Source: Caldilineaceae bacterium (lineage in GTDB: Bacteria; Chloroflexota; Anaerolineae; Caldilineales; Caldilineaceae). From it: a stretch of 12,427 nt of DNA. Positions within the stretch are counted from its first letter, which is position 1, and the number at the start of each line of letters is the position of its first letter. Below are positions 1-7,232 of this stretch, in pieces. Location: assembly GCA_026645635.1 (NCBI GenBank), contig JAPKMV010000044.1, positions 1 to 12,427 on the forward strand. The letters run 5' to 3'. The notes below the pieces were generated by a model. That model was given only the letters and a program-made list of their open reading frames with translations. It made no database searches and was not told where the DNA came from. The position numbers were made by a program, and so were the translations under genes.

Positions 1-58
1 CCTGCCTTCCAGTGTACTCATTTCCACAAAAGACGCGAGTTTTGCCTACCTTTTTTCA

Positions 59-3000
59 GTGGAGTCATGGTATGATTCCCCGCTGCGCATCGCGCTGGTC
101 TTTGCGCTCTTTGGCGCCCTGTGGACGATCTTCAGCGAACAGATCCTCGCCCGGCTGATCCCGGATCGGGCGAATCTGCTCGTCTGGCTGACCTATAGCG
201 GCTGGCTCTTTGTGATCATCAGCGCCCTCCTGCTGTACTGGCTCCTGCGCCGAAATGCAGCCGAGCGCGCCAGCATCAACGCCCAACTGGAGCGCAACGC
301 CGAACAATATCGCCTGCTCTTTGAGAGCAACCCCAACCCCATGTGGGTGTATGATCTGGCAACACTGGCGTTCCTCCTGGTCAACGATGCTGCGGTCGAA
401 AAGTATGGCTACAGCCGCGCCGAATTCCTCACCAAGACCCTCTTCGATATCCGCACGCCGGAGGATGCCGCGCGCCTGCGCGCGGATGTCGCCGCCACCA
501 ACCGTGCGCTGAATTTCGCCGGCGAATGGCGTCACCGTAAGCGCGATGGCTCCGAGTTTCCCGTCGAGATCACCTCCCATCTCCTGACCTGGCAGGGCCG
601 CGCCGCGCGGCTGGTCGTCGCCGTCGATATCAGCGAACGCAGGCGCGCCCAAGAACTGGTGCAACTGCAAGCTGCCGCGCTGGAAGCCGCCGACAACGGC
701 ATCCTGATCGCCGATGCCGATGGCGTGATCGAGTGGGTCAATTCGGCCTTCACCCGGCTGACGGGCTACGCGCCCACAGAAGCCATCGGGCGCAACCCCA
801 GGGAACTGGTGAGCTCCGGCTCCCACGATGCTGCGTTCTACCAGGAGCTTTGGAACACCATCCTGGCCGGCAACGTCTGGCGCGGAGAACTGGTCAACCG
901 CCGCAAAGACGGCTCCCTCTACACCGAAGAGCAGACGATCACCCCGGTGCGCGACGCCAACGGTCGCATCGTCCGCTTCGTCGCCATCAAGCAGGATGTG
1001 ACCGCGCGCAAGCTGGGAGATGCCGCGCTGCGGGAGAGCGAAGAACGCTACCGCAGCCTCTTTGCCAGCAACCACTCTGTCATGCTGCTGATCGACCCGA
1101 CCGACGGCGCCATCGTCGATGCCAACGCCGCGGCGCAGGCTTATTATGGCTGGAGCCACGACGAGCTATGCACCATGCAGATCAACCAGATCAACACCCT
1201 GTCTCCCGCAGAGATTCGCACAGAAATGAGCAAGGCGCAGCAGCAGCAGCGCAATCATTTCTACTTTCAACACCGCCGCGCCGACGGCTCCGTGCGCGAT
1301 GTCGAAGTGTACAGCGGGCCGATCCCGTACCAAAGCCGCACGCTGCTCTACTCCATCGTCCACGACATCACCAATCGCCGCCAGAACGAGCGCGAGCTGC
1401 ACGCCATCGCCACGATCAGCGCGGCGCTGCGCACGACCCTGCACAAGGCGGACATCGCCGCCGTGATCCTGGATGAACTGATGACGCAGTTACAGGTGGA
1501 GGGCGCGGCGCTGGAACTGCTGATCCCCGGCAGCGCGGCGCTGATGACGGAGTTGGGCCGGGGCGTGTGGGAGGCGGCCACCGGCGTCGAGATTCCAGCC
1601 GGCGCGGGGCTGAGTGGCGAGGTGCTGGCCACGCGCCAGACCTATCTCAACAATGATATTGCCCAGGAGCCGCGGCTCTTTCGCCCCGACCTGATCGGCG
1701 ATTGTCGCGCGGTAGCAGGCGCGCCGCTGCTGGTCGACGGCGAATTTACCGGTGCACTCTGGATCGGCAGCCGCCGCCCGCTGGAAACGCACGATGTGCA
1801 ACTGCTGGTCGCCATCGCCGACCTTGCTGCGGGCGCCATCCGGCGGGCGGCGCTGCGCGAGCAGACGCTGCAGCAGGCCGAGCAGATCACCCGCGTCATG
1901 AACAGCGCACCCGAAGGCATGTTGCTCCTTGCGCCTGACAACAGCATCTTGCTGGCAAATCCGATGGCTGCACGTTACCTGGAACAGATCGGCGTCATCG
2001 AAGAGGGCGCTGTACTGACCCACCTGGGCGGCGTCGCAACCGGCGAGTGGCTCACCCCGCTCACGATCAGCCGCTGGCGTCAGGTCACAGCGGGGCGCAC
2101 CACCTTCGAGTTGATCGCCGAACCTGTGGAGATGGGCGGCGCTGAGCCGGGCGCCGTCGTGGTGATTCGCGACATCACGGCCACGCTTTCGGTGCAGCAG
2201 CAGTTGCAGCGCCATGAACGTCTCTCCGCGGTGGGCCAACTCGCCGCCGGCATCGCCCACGACTTCAACAACATCATGTCGGTCATCATTCTCTACGCCC
2301 AGATGTTGGAGCAGTCGCCGGCGCTGACCGAACGCGAGCAGGAGCGCCTGCAAGTCATCCAGCAGCAGTCACTGCGCGCCACCAGCATGATCCGCCAGAT
2401 TCTCGATTTCAGCAGGCGCGCCGTGCTCGAACAACAGCAGATCGACCTGCTGCCGCTGCTGAAAGAGCAGATCAAACTGTTGGAACGAACGCTGCCCGAA
2501 AATATCGAGATTCAATTCGCAGGCGACCCCGGGCATGGCGGCGCCCACGATGAAGCGCACTATGTGGTGAAGGCGGACCCGACGCGGATCGAACAGATGA
2601 TGACGAATCTGGCGGTCAATGCGCGCGACGCCATGCCCAATGGCGGCGTCTTGCGCATCGAACTGGCGCATGTAGAGGTTGCTGCCGGGGCCGAGCCGCT
2701 CGCCGGTCTGACGCCGGGCGCGTGGATTCGCCTCACCGTGGCCGACACTGGCATCGGCATCGAGGCCGAACTGCTGGAGCATATCTTCGAGCCGTTTTTC
2801 ACGACCAAAGCGGCTGGCAGAGGCACTGGGCTGGGTTTGGCCCAGGTATATGGCATTGTCGGCCAGCATGGCGGGCAGATCGCGGTGGAGAGCCAGCCCG
2901 GCGTCGGTTCCAATTTCATCGTCTACCTGCCGGCGCTGCCGTTGGTCACCGACAGCGCAGCCGCCGTCTATGCCGCGCCCGCCGCGGTCATGGGCAATGG

Positions 3001-3127
3001 CGAACGGGTGGCGGTGGTTGCGGGAGAGCCTGGTGGAGGTGCTCGAAGGGTGGGGCTATCGCACCCACGCCTTCACCAACGGCGAGGAGGCGCTGCCCTT
3101 CCTGCTCGACAACAGCATCCAGGCTGA
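59..3127 (+). CDS. PAS/GAF hybrid sensor histidine kinase, receiver domain out of frame
   Basis: A membrane-anchored sensor kinase that should autophosphorylate on His and pass the phosphate to a receiver domain. Two hydrophobic helices (about residues 9-27 and 41-62) are followed by PAS domains (about 80-195, 200-318, 325-440), a GAF domain (about 450-600), a fourth PAS (about 605-710), HisKA (about 720-790) and HATPase_c (about 815-960). The H-box GIAHDFNN places the phospho-His at 734. The N-box has NARDAM (Asn854), G1 is DTGIG (Asp896), the F-box is EPFFTTK and G2 is GRGTGLGLA, so the kinase core looks complete. The start is GTG; the nearby ATG at 67 is out of frame. After about residue 987 the frame is wrong and the last ~35 residues are not receiver sequence; the true receiver continues in another frame (3021-3389). 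As written, the product is a truncated kinase. The signal sensed is unknown. Confidence 0.9.
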   Translation: MESWYDSPLRIALVFALFGALWTIFSEQILARLIPDRANLLVWLTYSGWLFVIISALLLYWLLRRNAAERASINAQLERNAEQYRLLFESNPNPMWVYDLATLAFLLVNDAAVEKYGYSRAEFLTKTLFDIRTPEDAARLRADVAATNRALNFAGEWRHRKRDGSEFPVEITSHLLTWQGRAARLVVAVDISERRRAQELVQLQAAALEAADNGILIADADGVIEWVNSAFTRLTGYAPTEAIGRNPRELVSSGSHDAAFYQELWNTILAGNVWRGELVNRRKDGSLYTEEQTITPVRDANGRIVRFVAIKQDVTARKLGDAALRESEERYRSLFASNHSVMLLIDPTDGAIVDANAAAQAYYGWSHDELCTMQINQINTLSPAEIRTEMSKAQQQQRNHFYFQHRRADGSVRDVEVYSGPIPYQSRTLLYSIVHDITNRRQNERELHAIATISAALRTTLHKADIAAVILDELMTQLQVEGAALELLIPGSAALMTELGRGVWEAATGVEIPAGAGLSGEVLATRQTYLNNDIAQEPRLFRPDLIGDCRAVAGAPLLVDGEFTGALWIGSRRPLETHDVQLLVAIADLAAGAIRRAALREQTLQQAEQITRVMNSAPEGMLLLAPDNSILLANPMAARYLEQIGVIEEGAVLTHLGGVATGEWLTPLTISRWRQVTAGRTTFELIAEPVEMGGAEPGAVVVIRDITATLSVQQQLQRHERLSAVGQLAAGIAHDFNNIMSVIILYAQMLEQSPALTEREQERLQVIQQQSLRATSMIRQILDFSRRAVLEQQQIDLLPLLKEQIKLLERTLPENIEIQFAGDPGHGGAHDEAHYVVKADPTRIEQMMTNLAVNARDAMPNGGVLRIELAHVEVAAGAEPLAGLTPGAWIRLTVADTGIGIEAELLEHIFEPFFTTKAAGRGTGLGLAQVYGIVGQHGGQIAVESQPGVGSNFIVYLPALPLVTDSAAAVYAAPAAVMGNGERVAVVAGEPGGGARRVGLSHPRLHQRRGGAALPARQQHPG

Positions 3128-3389
3128 CCTGATCATCAGCGATGTCGTCATGCCCCGGCTGGGCGGCATTGGGCTGTTCAAGACACTCTACAGCACCGGC
3201 GCGCAGATTCCAATGATCTTCATCACCGGCCACGCGCTGCACGACGAACTGGAGGGGCTGCAAAAAATGGGACGCTGCGCCGCCATGACCAAGCCGATCA
3301 CCCTGGAGCAACTGGCGCAGACGCTGGCGGCTATCCTGGCTGCGCCCGCTCACCCAGCGCCAGACCTGCCGGTCCAACCCGGGCGCTGA
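3021..3389 (+). pseudogene. Receiver (REC) domain remnant of the upstream hybrid kinase
   Basis: This is the continuation of the kinase at 59 in a different reading frame. It begins RESLVEVLEGWGY, which follows the acidic motif in receiver domains, and goes on through the phospho-acceptor Asp (LIISDVVMP), the conserved Thr (IFITGHA) and the Lys (MTKPI). The segment expected between VAVV (ending at 3019) and RESL (starting at 3021), normally an E/D-D-E-P type motif that binds Mg, is absent. About 17 nt missing would explain both the frame change and the lost residues. A single sequencing indel would not remove the motif. There is no start codon or ribosome site of its own, so it is probably untranslated unless ribosomes change frame. 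The stop is six bases from the end of the convergent radical SAM gene. Confidence 0.8.
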
Positions 3390-3395
3390 TCTGCC

Positions 3396-4700
3396 TCACG
3401 GGCAACGAATCAACCCCTGCGCCCACAGACACGCGCCGCAGACCGGCCCGTCGTTGCCGATGCAGTCCTCCACGTTGGCCACGGAAACATCGCAGCCGCC
3501 GCAGAAGGTGCAGGGCGGAAACGCAAAGCCTTGCACCCGCGCCCGGTAAGCGACATAGTCAGGGTCGTGCCACAGGTCGAGCAGGCTGCGCTCGCGCACG
3601 TTGCCGACGATGTGGCGGTAGGAGGTGTGCGGCTTGCCGTGGAGGAAGCTGCCGTGGGTATGGAGGAGCGGCCAGCAGGGCGCCACGTCGCCGTTCCAGC
3701 CCACGGTGAGCGAGCCGGATTCGATATAGTCGCAGACATCGTTGGCGCCGCCCCAGTTGGCGCCGGCGTAGCTCACCGCAAAGCCGCTCTGGAACGCCTC
3801 GAACAAGGCGTCGCGCGTCACGGCGTCGAAGTCGAGCTTGGGCAGGCTGAGCTGCGGCATGTGCTGCGAACTGAGATAGGTGATCGAGCGCATCGACTCT
3901 TTGTAGAGCACCTCGTTCTGGAGTGACTCTGTCACCGGCAGGACGTTGCTCACGGAAAAGTGGAGCGCACCCAATTGGCGGGCGATCTTCAGCACAGCGG
4001 GCAAATCGGCGATGTTGCGCCGCATGGCCACGAAGGCGATGCCGATTTCCGGCTTCTTGGTCTTGTGCCCCTTGCGCAGCGTGCGAAATTGGCGCAGGTT
4101 GGCGAGCACATTGGGCAGTTCCGCGCCCAGACGCACATCGGCGTAACTTTCCGGGGTGGCGCCGTCGATGGAAACCCAGAGCAGATCCAGCCCCGCGTCG
4201 ATCAGCGCCTGGCTGGTGGCGGCTGTGAGCAGCGTGCCGTTGGTGATCAGCTCCACACGCGCGCCCAGTTGTTTGGCCTGCGCGATCCACGCCAACGTGC
4301 GGTGGTGGGCCAGCGGCTCGCCGATGCCGCCGAAGTAGACAGTGGGCGGCGGGTCGATAGCCGCCACGCCAGCCATCACCGCGGCAAAGGTCTCTTCGCT
4401 CATGCGGCCCAGGGGCGATTCCCACGCATTGCGGAAGCAGGTGACGCAGTCCAGATTGCAGGCGTTGGTCGGCTCCACATAGACCTTGGCCAGGTGGCCC
4501 AGCGGGCGGTGCAGGCGGATCGTGTTGCCCTCCCGCTCCAGGCGCAGGCGCGCACCCGGCTCCAGCCCCAGGCCGCGCCGCAGCTCCGGCGGGATCACCA
4601 GGCGACCTTCGTCATCGACATAGCCCCATTCGACCGCAGGCGGGGCGGGGACGCGCGGCGCAGTCATGTGATCGGCATAGGTGAGGGGAAGCGGTGTCAT
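3396..4700 (-). CDS. Radical SAM/SPASM protein with N-terminal AbrB-like domain; tungsten-enzyme maturase-like
   Basis: A radical SAM enzyme of 434 residues. The SAM-cluster motif is CNLDCVTC (Cys81, 85, 88), followed by GGIGEP (124-129) and a SPASM-type C-terminal region with Cys at about 323, 342, 397, 400, 403, 413, 421, 424 and 433, enough for auxiliary Fe-S clusters. The ending (CGACLWAQG then RCP) and the VEPTNACNL start of the core resemble, from memory, the family named tungsten cofactor oxidoreductase radical SAM maturase; a profile search should confirm this. Residues about 25-66 (GYVDDEGRLVIPPELR, then GLEPGARL) look like an AbrB/SpoVT swapped-hairpin domain, an unusual fusion. ATG 4700 is used; an internal ATG at residue 12 is possible. 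A weak AAAGGA lies about 10 nt upstream. It is divergent from the FmdE-family gene, and no aldehyde oxidoreductase substrate gene is in view. Confidence 0.85.
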   Translation of the reverse strand: MTPLPLTYADHMTAPRVPAPPAVEWGYVDDEGRLVIPPELRRGLGLEPGARLRLEREGNTIRLHRPLGHLAKVYVEPTNACNLDCVTCFRNAWESPLGRMSEETFAAVMAGVAAIDPPPTVYFGGIGEPLAHHRTLAWIAQAKQLGARVELITNGTLLTAATSQALIDAGLDLLWVSIDGATPESYADVRLGAELPNVLANLRQFRTLRKGHKTKKPEIGIAFVAMRRNIADLPAVLKIARQLGALHFSVSNVLPVTESLQNEVLYKESMRSITYLSSQHMPQLSLPKLDFDAVTRDALFEAFQSGFAVSYAGANWGGANDVCDYIESGSLTVGWNGDVAPCWPLLHTHGSFLHGKPHTSYRHIVGNVRERSLLDLWHDPDYVAYRARVQGFAFPPCTFCGGCDVSVANVEDCIGNDGPVCGACLWAQGLIRCP

Positions 4701-4724
4701 GCGCGTCGATTCCTTTACAGATGT

Positions 4725-4785
4725 TCTGAAAATAGCTCACGCGAAGGCGCAAAGAATTTTCATCGTTTGTGGCGCCGCAGGCATG
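4725..4785 (+). repeat. Dispersed intergenic repeat, copy 1 (TGAAAAT/ATTTTCA ends)
   Basis: This is bracketed by CTGAAAATAGCT and ATTTTCATCGTT, with a GCGAAGGCGCAAAG core between, then GGCGCC and GGCATG. TGAAAAT and ATTTTCA are inverted repeats. A second copy with the same order of blocks and about 14-15 extra core bases lies at 12171-12249. It sits in the 242 bp gap between the divergent radical SAM and FmdE-family genes, so it may carry or disturb promoter signals of the minus-strand gene. Apart from the repeat and the weak promoter at 4931, nothing recognisable was seen in this gap. Confidence 0.75.
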
Positions 4786-4930
4786 TTGCCTATGATCTTA
4801 TCCTACTGCCGCAGGCGGTGAACGTGTCAAATGTCATGGATTCTTGCGGTGCGCCCGCCCAGGTGGGGCTGGGTGATCAACACCGGCGGCAGCGCTGCCC
4901 AGGCAATTCGCCAATCTCACATCGTCAACG

Positions 4931-4936
4931 TAGAAT
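4931..4936 (+). promoter_or_regulatory. Candidate -10 (TAGAAT) giving a near-leaderless fmdE transcript
   Basis: TAGAAT matches the -10 consensus at five of six bases and ends six bases before the ATG at 4943. That would put the transcript start at or next to the start codon. The gene has no clear Shine-Dalgarno sequence, which fits leaderless translation. The -35 is poor (TTCGCC, 18 bp upstream). Confidence 0.35.
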
Positions 4937-4942
4937 GCGCCT

Positions 4943-5548
4943 ATGAAGACGCTTGACCAACTGTTGGCTGAATCTGCCGCCCTGCACCACCACCTCTGTC
5001 CGCGCCAGGTGCTGGGCGCGCAGATGGGGCGGCTCGTCGCTGACCTGCTTGACCTTGACCTGCCGCAATCTGACAAACGCCTGCTCACCATCGTCGAAAC
5101 CGACGGCTGTTTCACGACCGGTTTGTCTGTGGCGACCAACTGTTGGGTGGGGCGACGGACGATGCGCGTCGAGGACTACGGCAAGGTTGCCGCTACCTTT
5201 GTCGACACGGAGACCGGTCAGGCGATCCGCATTGCGCCCAGCCCAACCGCCCGTGAACGCGCTGCGGCTTTCGCCCCTGAGGCGCAAAACCGCTGGGACG
5301 CGATGCTGCTGGGCTACCAGCGCATGGCGCCCGCTGGCCTGTTCGTATGGCAGCCCGTGACGCTGACCACGCCGGTCGCGGTGATTGTCAGCAGCGCCGG
5401 ATGCCGGGCGGTCTGTGACCACTGCGGCGAAGAAATCCTCAACGAGCGCGAAGTCCTGCAGGGTGGGCTGACGCTCTGTCGCCACTGCGCGCTGGGCGGC
5501 TACTACCAGGCGTGTGAGTCCATGCGTCAACTTGTTTCACAGAGTTGA
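4943..5548 (+). CDS. FmdE-family protein with C-terminal zinc ribbon
   Basis: A 201-residue protein of the FmdE family (formylmethanofuran dehydrogenase subunit E domain), found near Mo/W enzymes in archaea and many bacteria; its biochemical role is not settled. The family signature HLCPR is at 17-21, followed by the core ETDGCFTTGLSVATNCWVG and the EDYGKVAATF strand. The C-terminus carries a four-Cys zinc ribbon, C158-x2-C161 and C179-x2-C182. Length is normal and no break is seen. It is divergent from the radical SAM maturase-like gene, which supports a shared role in W or Mo cofactor enzymes; that link is inference. No Shine-Dalgarno is evident, and the TAGAAT six bases upstream suggests a leaderless message. 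Confidence 0.85.
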   Translation: MKTLDQLLAESAALHHHLCPRQVLGAQMGRLVADLLDLDLPQSDKRLLTIVETDGCFTTGLSVATNCWVGRRTMRVEDYGKVAATFVDTETGQAIRIAPSPTARERAAAFAPEAQNRWDAMLLGYQRMAPAGLFVWQPVTLTTPVAVIVSSAGCRAVCDHCGEEILNEREVLQGGLTLCRHCALGGYYQACESMRQLVSQS

Positions 5549-5609
5549 TCCCTGCGTCTCCTGTCCCATTCTCGGAATGCTGGCAGGGCAAACTACAGCG
5601 GATTTGGAA

Positions 5610-5659
5610 AGCAACGGATACTCCGCCACGCATGGGATGGCGCTGCTTTATCCGTTGTT
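5610..5659 (+). other. Nested inverted repeat (hairpin) downstream of fmdE
   Basis: The outer arms AGCAACGGATA (5610-5620) and TATCCGTTGTT (5649-5659) pair over 11 positions with one G-U. Inner arms CGCCA (5624-5628) and TGGCG (5638-5642) pair with a 9-nt loop. It lies about 60 nt after the fmdE stop. It lacks a T-run, so it is not a classical intrinsic terminator. In the 336-bp gap 5549-5884 the only other signals seen are the promoter and palindrome at 5742-5773. Confidence 0.45.
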
Positions 5660-5741
5660 CTCTCCATCTGATGTCGTCATCCTGTCTCATCGTGAAGTAG
5701 ACCCTGCGCCATCGGCTTGTGCGCCGGCATCCGTGAACCTG

Positions 5742-5773
5742 TGCTATACTGTCACCAGGCTGAAGCCAGGTGA
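5742..5773 (+). promoter_or_regulatory. Extended -10 promoter and palindromic operator candidate for hicBA
   Basis: TGCTATACT (5742-5750) is an extended -10 element. One base later (5752-5773) is a near-perfect palindrome: outer arms TCACC and GGTGA, inner arms GGCT and AGCC, with one A-A mismatch per turn and a 2-base centre. It would cover the transcript start. Toxin-antitoxin operons are normally autoregulated at such sites. This HicB is short and lacks a recognisable separate DNA-binding domain, so what binds here is open. The -35 is not convincing. Confidence 0.45.
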
Positions 5774-5884
5774 GCAAGTCGCAGCATAGAGGGGGAATCT
5801 GCTGTCCGCCGCAACAACCCGCATGGAGATGCAAATCCCCATCACCCCCTATGTCTGTGCCACGATCTTGTCGAAGGGGACGCA

Positions 5885-6100
5885 ATGAATAGGCCAAACG
5901 AATTCTTTGTGATAGTCGAGCGGGATGAAGACGGTATGTACGTTGGTGAGGTGCCAAATTTGCCGGCATGTTACAGCCAGGGGCGCACCATTGATGAACT
6001 GATAGCCAACATGCGCGAAGTAATCCAACTTTGCCTGGAGGAGTCAAGTGGTACAGAAGGCATATCTGAGTTTGTCGGTGTGCAGAAAGTGACGGTCTGA
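5885..6100 (+). CDS. hicB: HicB-type antitoxin
   Basis: A 71-residue HicB-fold antitoxin that should bind and block the HicA mRNA interferase encoded next. The partial RNase-H-like fold shows as FFVIVERDEDGMYVGEVPNLPACYSQGRTIDELIANMREVIQLCLEE, the standard HicB pattern (strand, DEDG turn, P-x-L-x-G/C-Y-S-Q-G, helix). It has no C-terminal helix-turn-helix or ribbon-helix-helix domain, which is common in this short subfamily. A good Shine-Dalgarno (GAAGGGGA) precedes the ATG by about 4-5 nt. The stop overlaps the hicA start (TGATG), a translationally coupled pair in hicB-hicA order. Confidence 0.88.
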   Translation: MNRPNEFFVIVERDEDGMYVGEVPNLPACYSQGRTIDELIANMREVIQLCLEESSGTEGISEFVGVQKVTV

Positions 6101-6396
6101 TGCCGCCGCTACCTGTATTGCGGGCAGCGGAGATTATCCGGGCTTTGCAACGCGCCGGTTTTGAGATCGTGCGGCAACGCGGCAGTCATATGCGCTTACG
6201 TCATGCCGACGGGCGTGTCGTTACCATTCCCGATCACGGCAGCCGGGATGTCGGGCGTGGGCTTCTCCGCAAGATACTGCGCGACGTTTGTTCGCTGCTT
6301 GCAAGGCAACGGCTCAGCCTTTATCACGAATTGAACGAATTTTTCCGAATTGACACGAAATTTGTAGAGATTCGTCAAGATTCGTGTAATTCGTGA
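6100..6396 (+). CDS. hicA: HicA-type toxin (mRNA interferase), C-terminus built from a repeat
   Basis: A HicA toxin with a double-stranded-RNA-binding-like fold. Motifs are EIIRALQRAGFEIVRQRGSHMRLRH with the conserved His30 in GSH, then VVTIPDH and LLRKILRD. HicA in this family is usually about 60-85 residues; this one has 98. The extra tail (from about residue 75, YHELNEFF onward) is encoded by the palindromic repeat at 6324-6396, and the usual C-terminal helix after LLRKILRD is not recognisable. The core with the catalytic His is intact, so activity is possible but the end is abnormal. It is coupled to hicB by a one-base overlap. The convergent orphan antitoxin starts its 3' end 57 bp later. 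Confidence 0.82.
   Translation: MPPLPVLRAAEIIRALQRAGFEIVRQRGSHMRLRHADGRVVTIPDHGSRDVGRGLLRKILRDVCSLLARQRLSLYHELNEFFRIDTKFVEIRQDSCNS
6324..6396. repeat. Dispersed CGAATT-type palindromic repeat at the 3' end of hicA
   Basis: The ends TCACGAATT (6324-6332) and AATTCGTGA (6388-6396) are perfect inverted repeats, with several inner CGAATT, ACGAA and ATTCGT units. AT-rich elements of this kind are scattered in some bacterial genomes. Here it supplies the last ~24 codons and the stop of hicA, so it probably arrived after the gene. Confidence 0.7.
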
Positions 6397-6453
6397 CCGG
6401 GTTGCCGCGATGGCTGATGAGTCACCGCGCAGCAACAAATAGCTCCGTGTTCC

Positions 6454-6660
6454 TCAATAGACTTCCTCCCGGCTCATGGGACGAAAGGCCGCCGTCCGTA
6501 CAGGATGCTCCAGTAGTTCGCCGATGATGTCGCCCTCTGACGCCGGCGGCTCGTCGCGCAGGAGAATGACCGTGACTCGATTCTGGAAATCCTGGCGATA
6601 TTCAGCAGGAATCTTGATGACTCCGTCCGCCACTTTGGTCTGAAACGCAACACTCAACAT
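6454..6660 (-). CDS. Small AbrB-like antitoxin, orphan
   Basis: A 68-residue protein starting MLSVAFQTKVADGVIKIPAEYR, the swapped-hairpin pattern (x-GVIxIP) of small AbrB/VapB-type antitoxins. It is followed by a flexible acidic tail ending FRPMSREEVY, typical of a toxin-binding region. Such genes usually precede a PIN or RelE-type toxin on the same strand. Here the downstream side (below 6454) holds only 57 bp and then the repeat and the 3' end of hicA, so the partner is missing. A strong AAAGGGGGG lies directly before the ATG. A weak upstream promoter (TTCAAA, 17 bp, TAAGAT on the minus strand) is visible. Family assignment is by pattern only. Confidence 0.6.
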   Translation of the reverse strand: MLSVAFQTKVADGVIKIPAEYRQDFQNRVTVILLRDEPPASEGDIIGELLEHPVRTAAFRPMSREEVY

Positions 6661-6779
6661 GCCCCCCTTTCCCGGTGTGCACCATTGGTCTGGATCTTAC
6701 CATAGTATGCGCAGATTTTGAACGATCTCGCTGACAATCCAGTTGCGCCACCCCTTCGGCAATCATGTACAATCTTTTC

Positions 6780-7194
6780 ATGCCCACCCTCACCTGGATC
6801 GGCAAAGAGGCCGTCGTCGGCCACCACAAGGAAGTCCCGCTCCACCTGCTGGTGGAAGACCCCACGCGCGGCGCGGGCGACCCTGCCGCAGACAACCTGC
6901 TCATCGAAGGCGATAACCTGCTGGCGCTCAAGGCGCTGCTGCCGCGCTACGCCGGGCAAGTCAAGTGCATCTACATCGACCCGCCGTCTACCTGCTCTAC
7001 AACGGAATCCTTCACGACCGCGAACCGCCGGCGGCAATGTCCTCACCCGCGCCCTGCTGGACCTGCTGCCCGCGCCGCCGGACTTCGCCGGGCAGCGCGT
7101 GGTCTACGCCGCGGCCTGCCGGCTCAGCCCCGCGCATCTGCGCCAGGCCAATGTCATTTTCCGGCAGATTCCGTATGAACTGCGGTTGGGGTAG
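6780..7194 (+). pseudogene. Type III restriction-modification methyltransferase (Mod), internally deleted
   Basis: Remnant of an adenine-specific DNA methyltransferase of type III Mod kind. Codons 1-69 read as the family N-terminus (MPTLTWIGKEAV, then GDNLLALKALLPRYAGQVK) up to the catalytic DPP of DPPY, at 6978-6986. The sequence then jumps, in a new frame, to a segment (VYLLYNGILHDRE) that I recognise as the C-terminal end of such enzymes. A further one-base loss near 7028 shifts to the frame GGNVLTRALLDLL ending YELRLG and TAG at 7192. Almost the whole catalytic body, including DPPY Tyr, is gone. A TACAAT -10-like box ends six bases before ATG 6780; ATG 6765 is the alternative start. It pairs with the res remnant at 8033. 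Confidence 0.8.
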
Positions 7195-7198
7195 AATG

Positions 7199-7231
7199 GA
7201 GGGGCGAGGGGCGAGTTGCGAGGGGCGAGTT
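7199..7231 (+). repeat. GAGGGGC heptad tandem array
   Basis: About 4.7 units of a 7-bp repeat (GAGGGGC with a GAGTTGC variant), which also forms an exact 14-bp tandem duplication at 7204-7217 and 7218-7231. It fills the gap between the mod remnant and the next ORF. It resembles a half-arm of the larger inverted arrays at 10933 and 11450. Confidence 0.75.
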
Positions 7232-7232
7232 A

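Noticed and set aside
65..1159. 364-residue ORF opposite the kinase
   Set aside because: Antisense shadow of a clear PAS-domain gene; composition follows the codon positions of the real gene and no motif is seen.
3960..4946. 328-residue plus-strand ORF opposite the radical SAM gene
   Set aside because: Covers the complement of a gene with SAM and SPASM motifs; no recognisable domain, and it runs on across the intergenic repeat.
5514..5789. 91-residue ORF downstream of fmdE
   Set aside because: Overlaps the fmdE end, spans the hairpin and the hicBA promoter, and has no family resemblance.
5439..6047. 202-residue minus-strand ORF across the fmdE end, the intergenic region and hicB
   Set aside because: Crosses a promoter and two real genes, has no motif and looks like low-stop GC-rich noise.
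6765..7178. 137-residue ORF as an intact methyltransferase
   Set aside because: After the DPP at codon 69 the frame turns into an Arg/Pro-rich shadow; the true C-terminal end lies in other frames.
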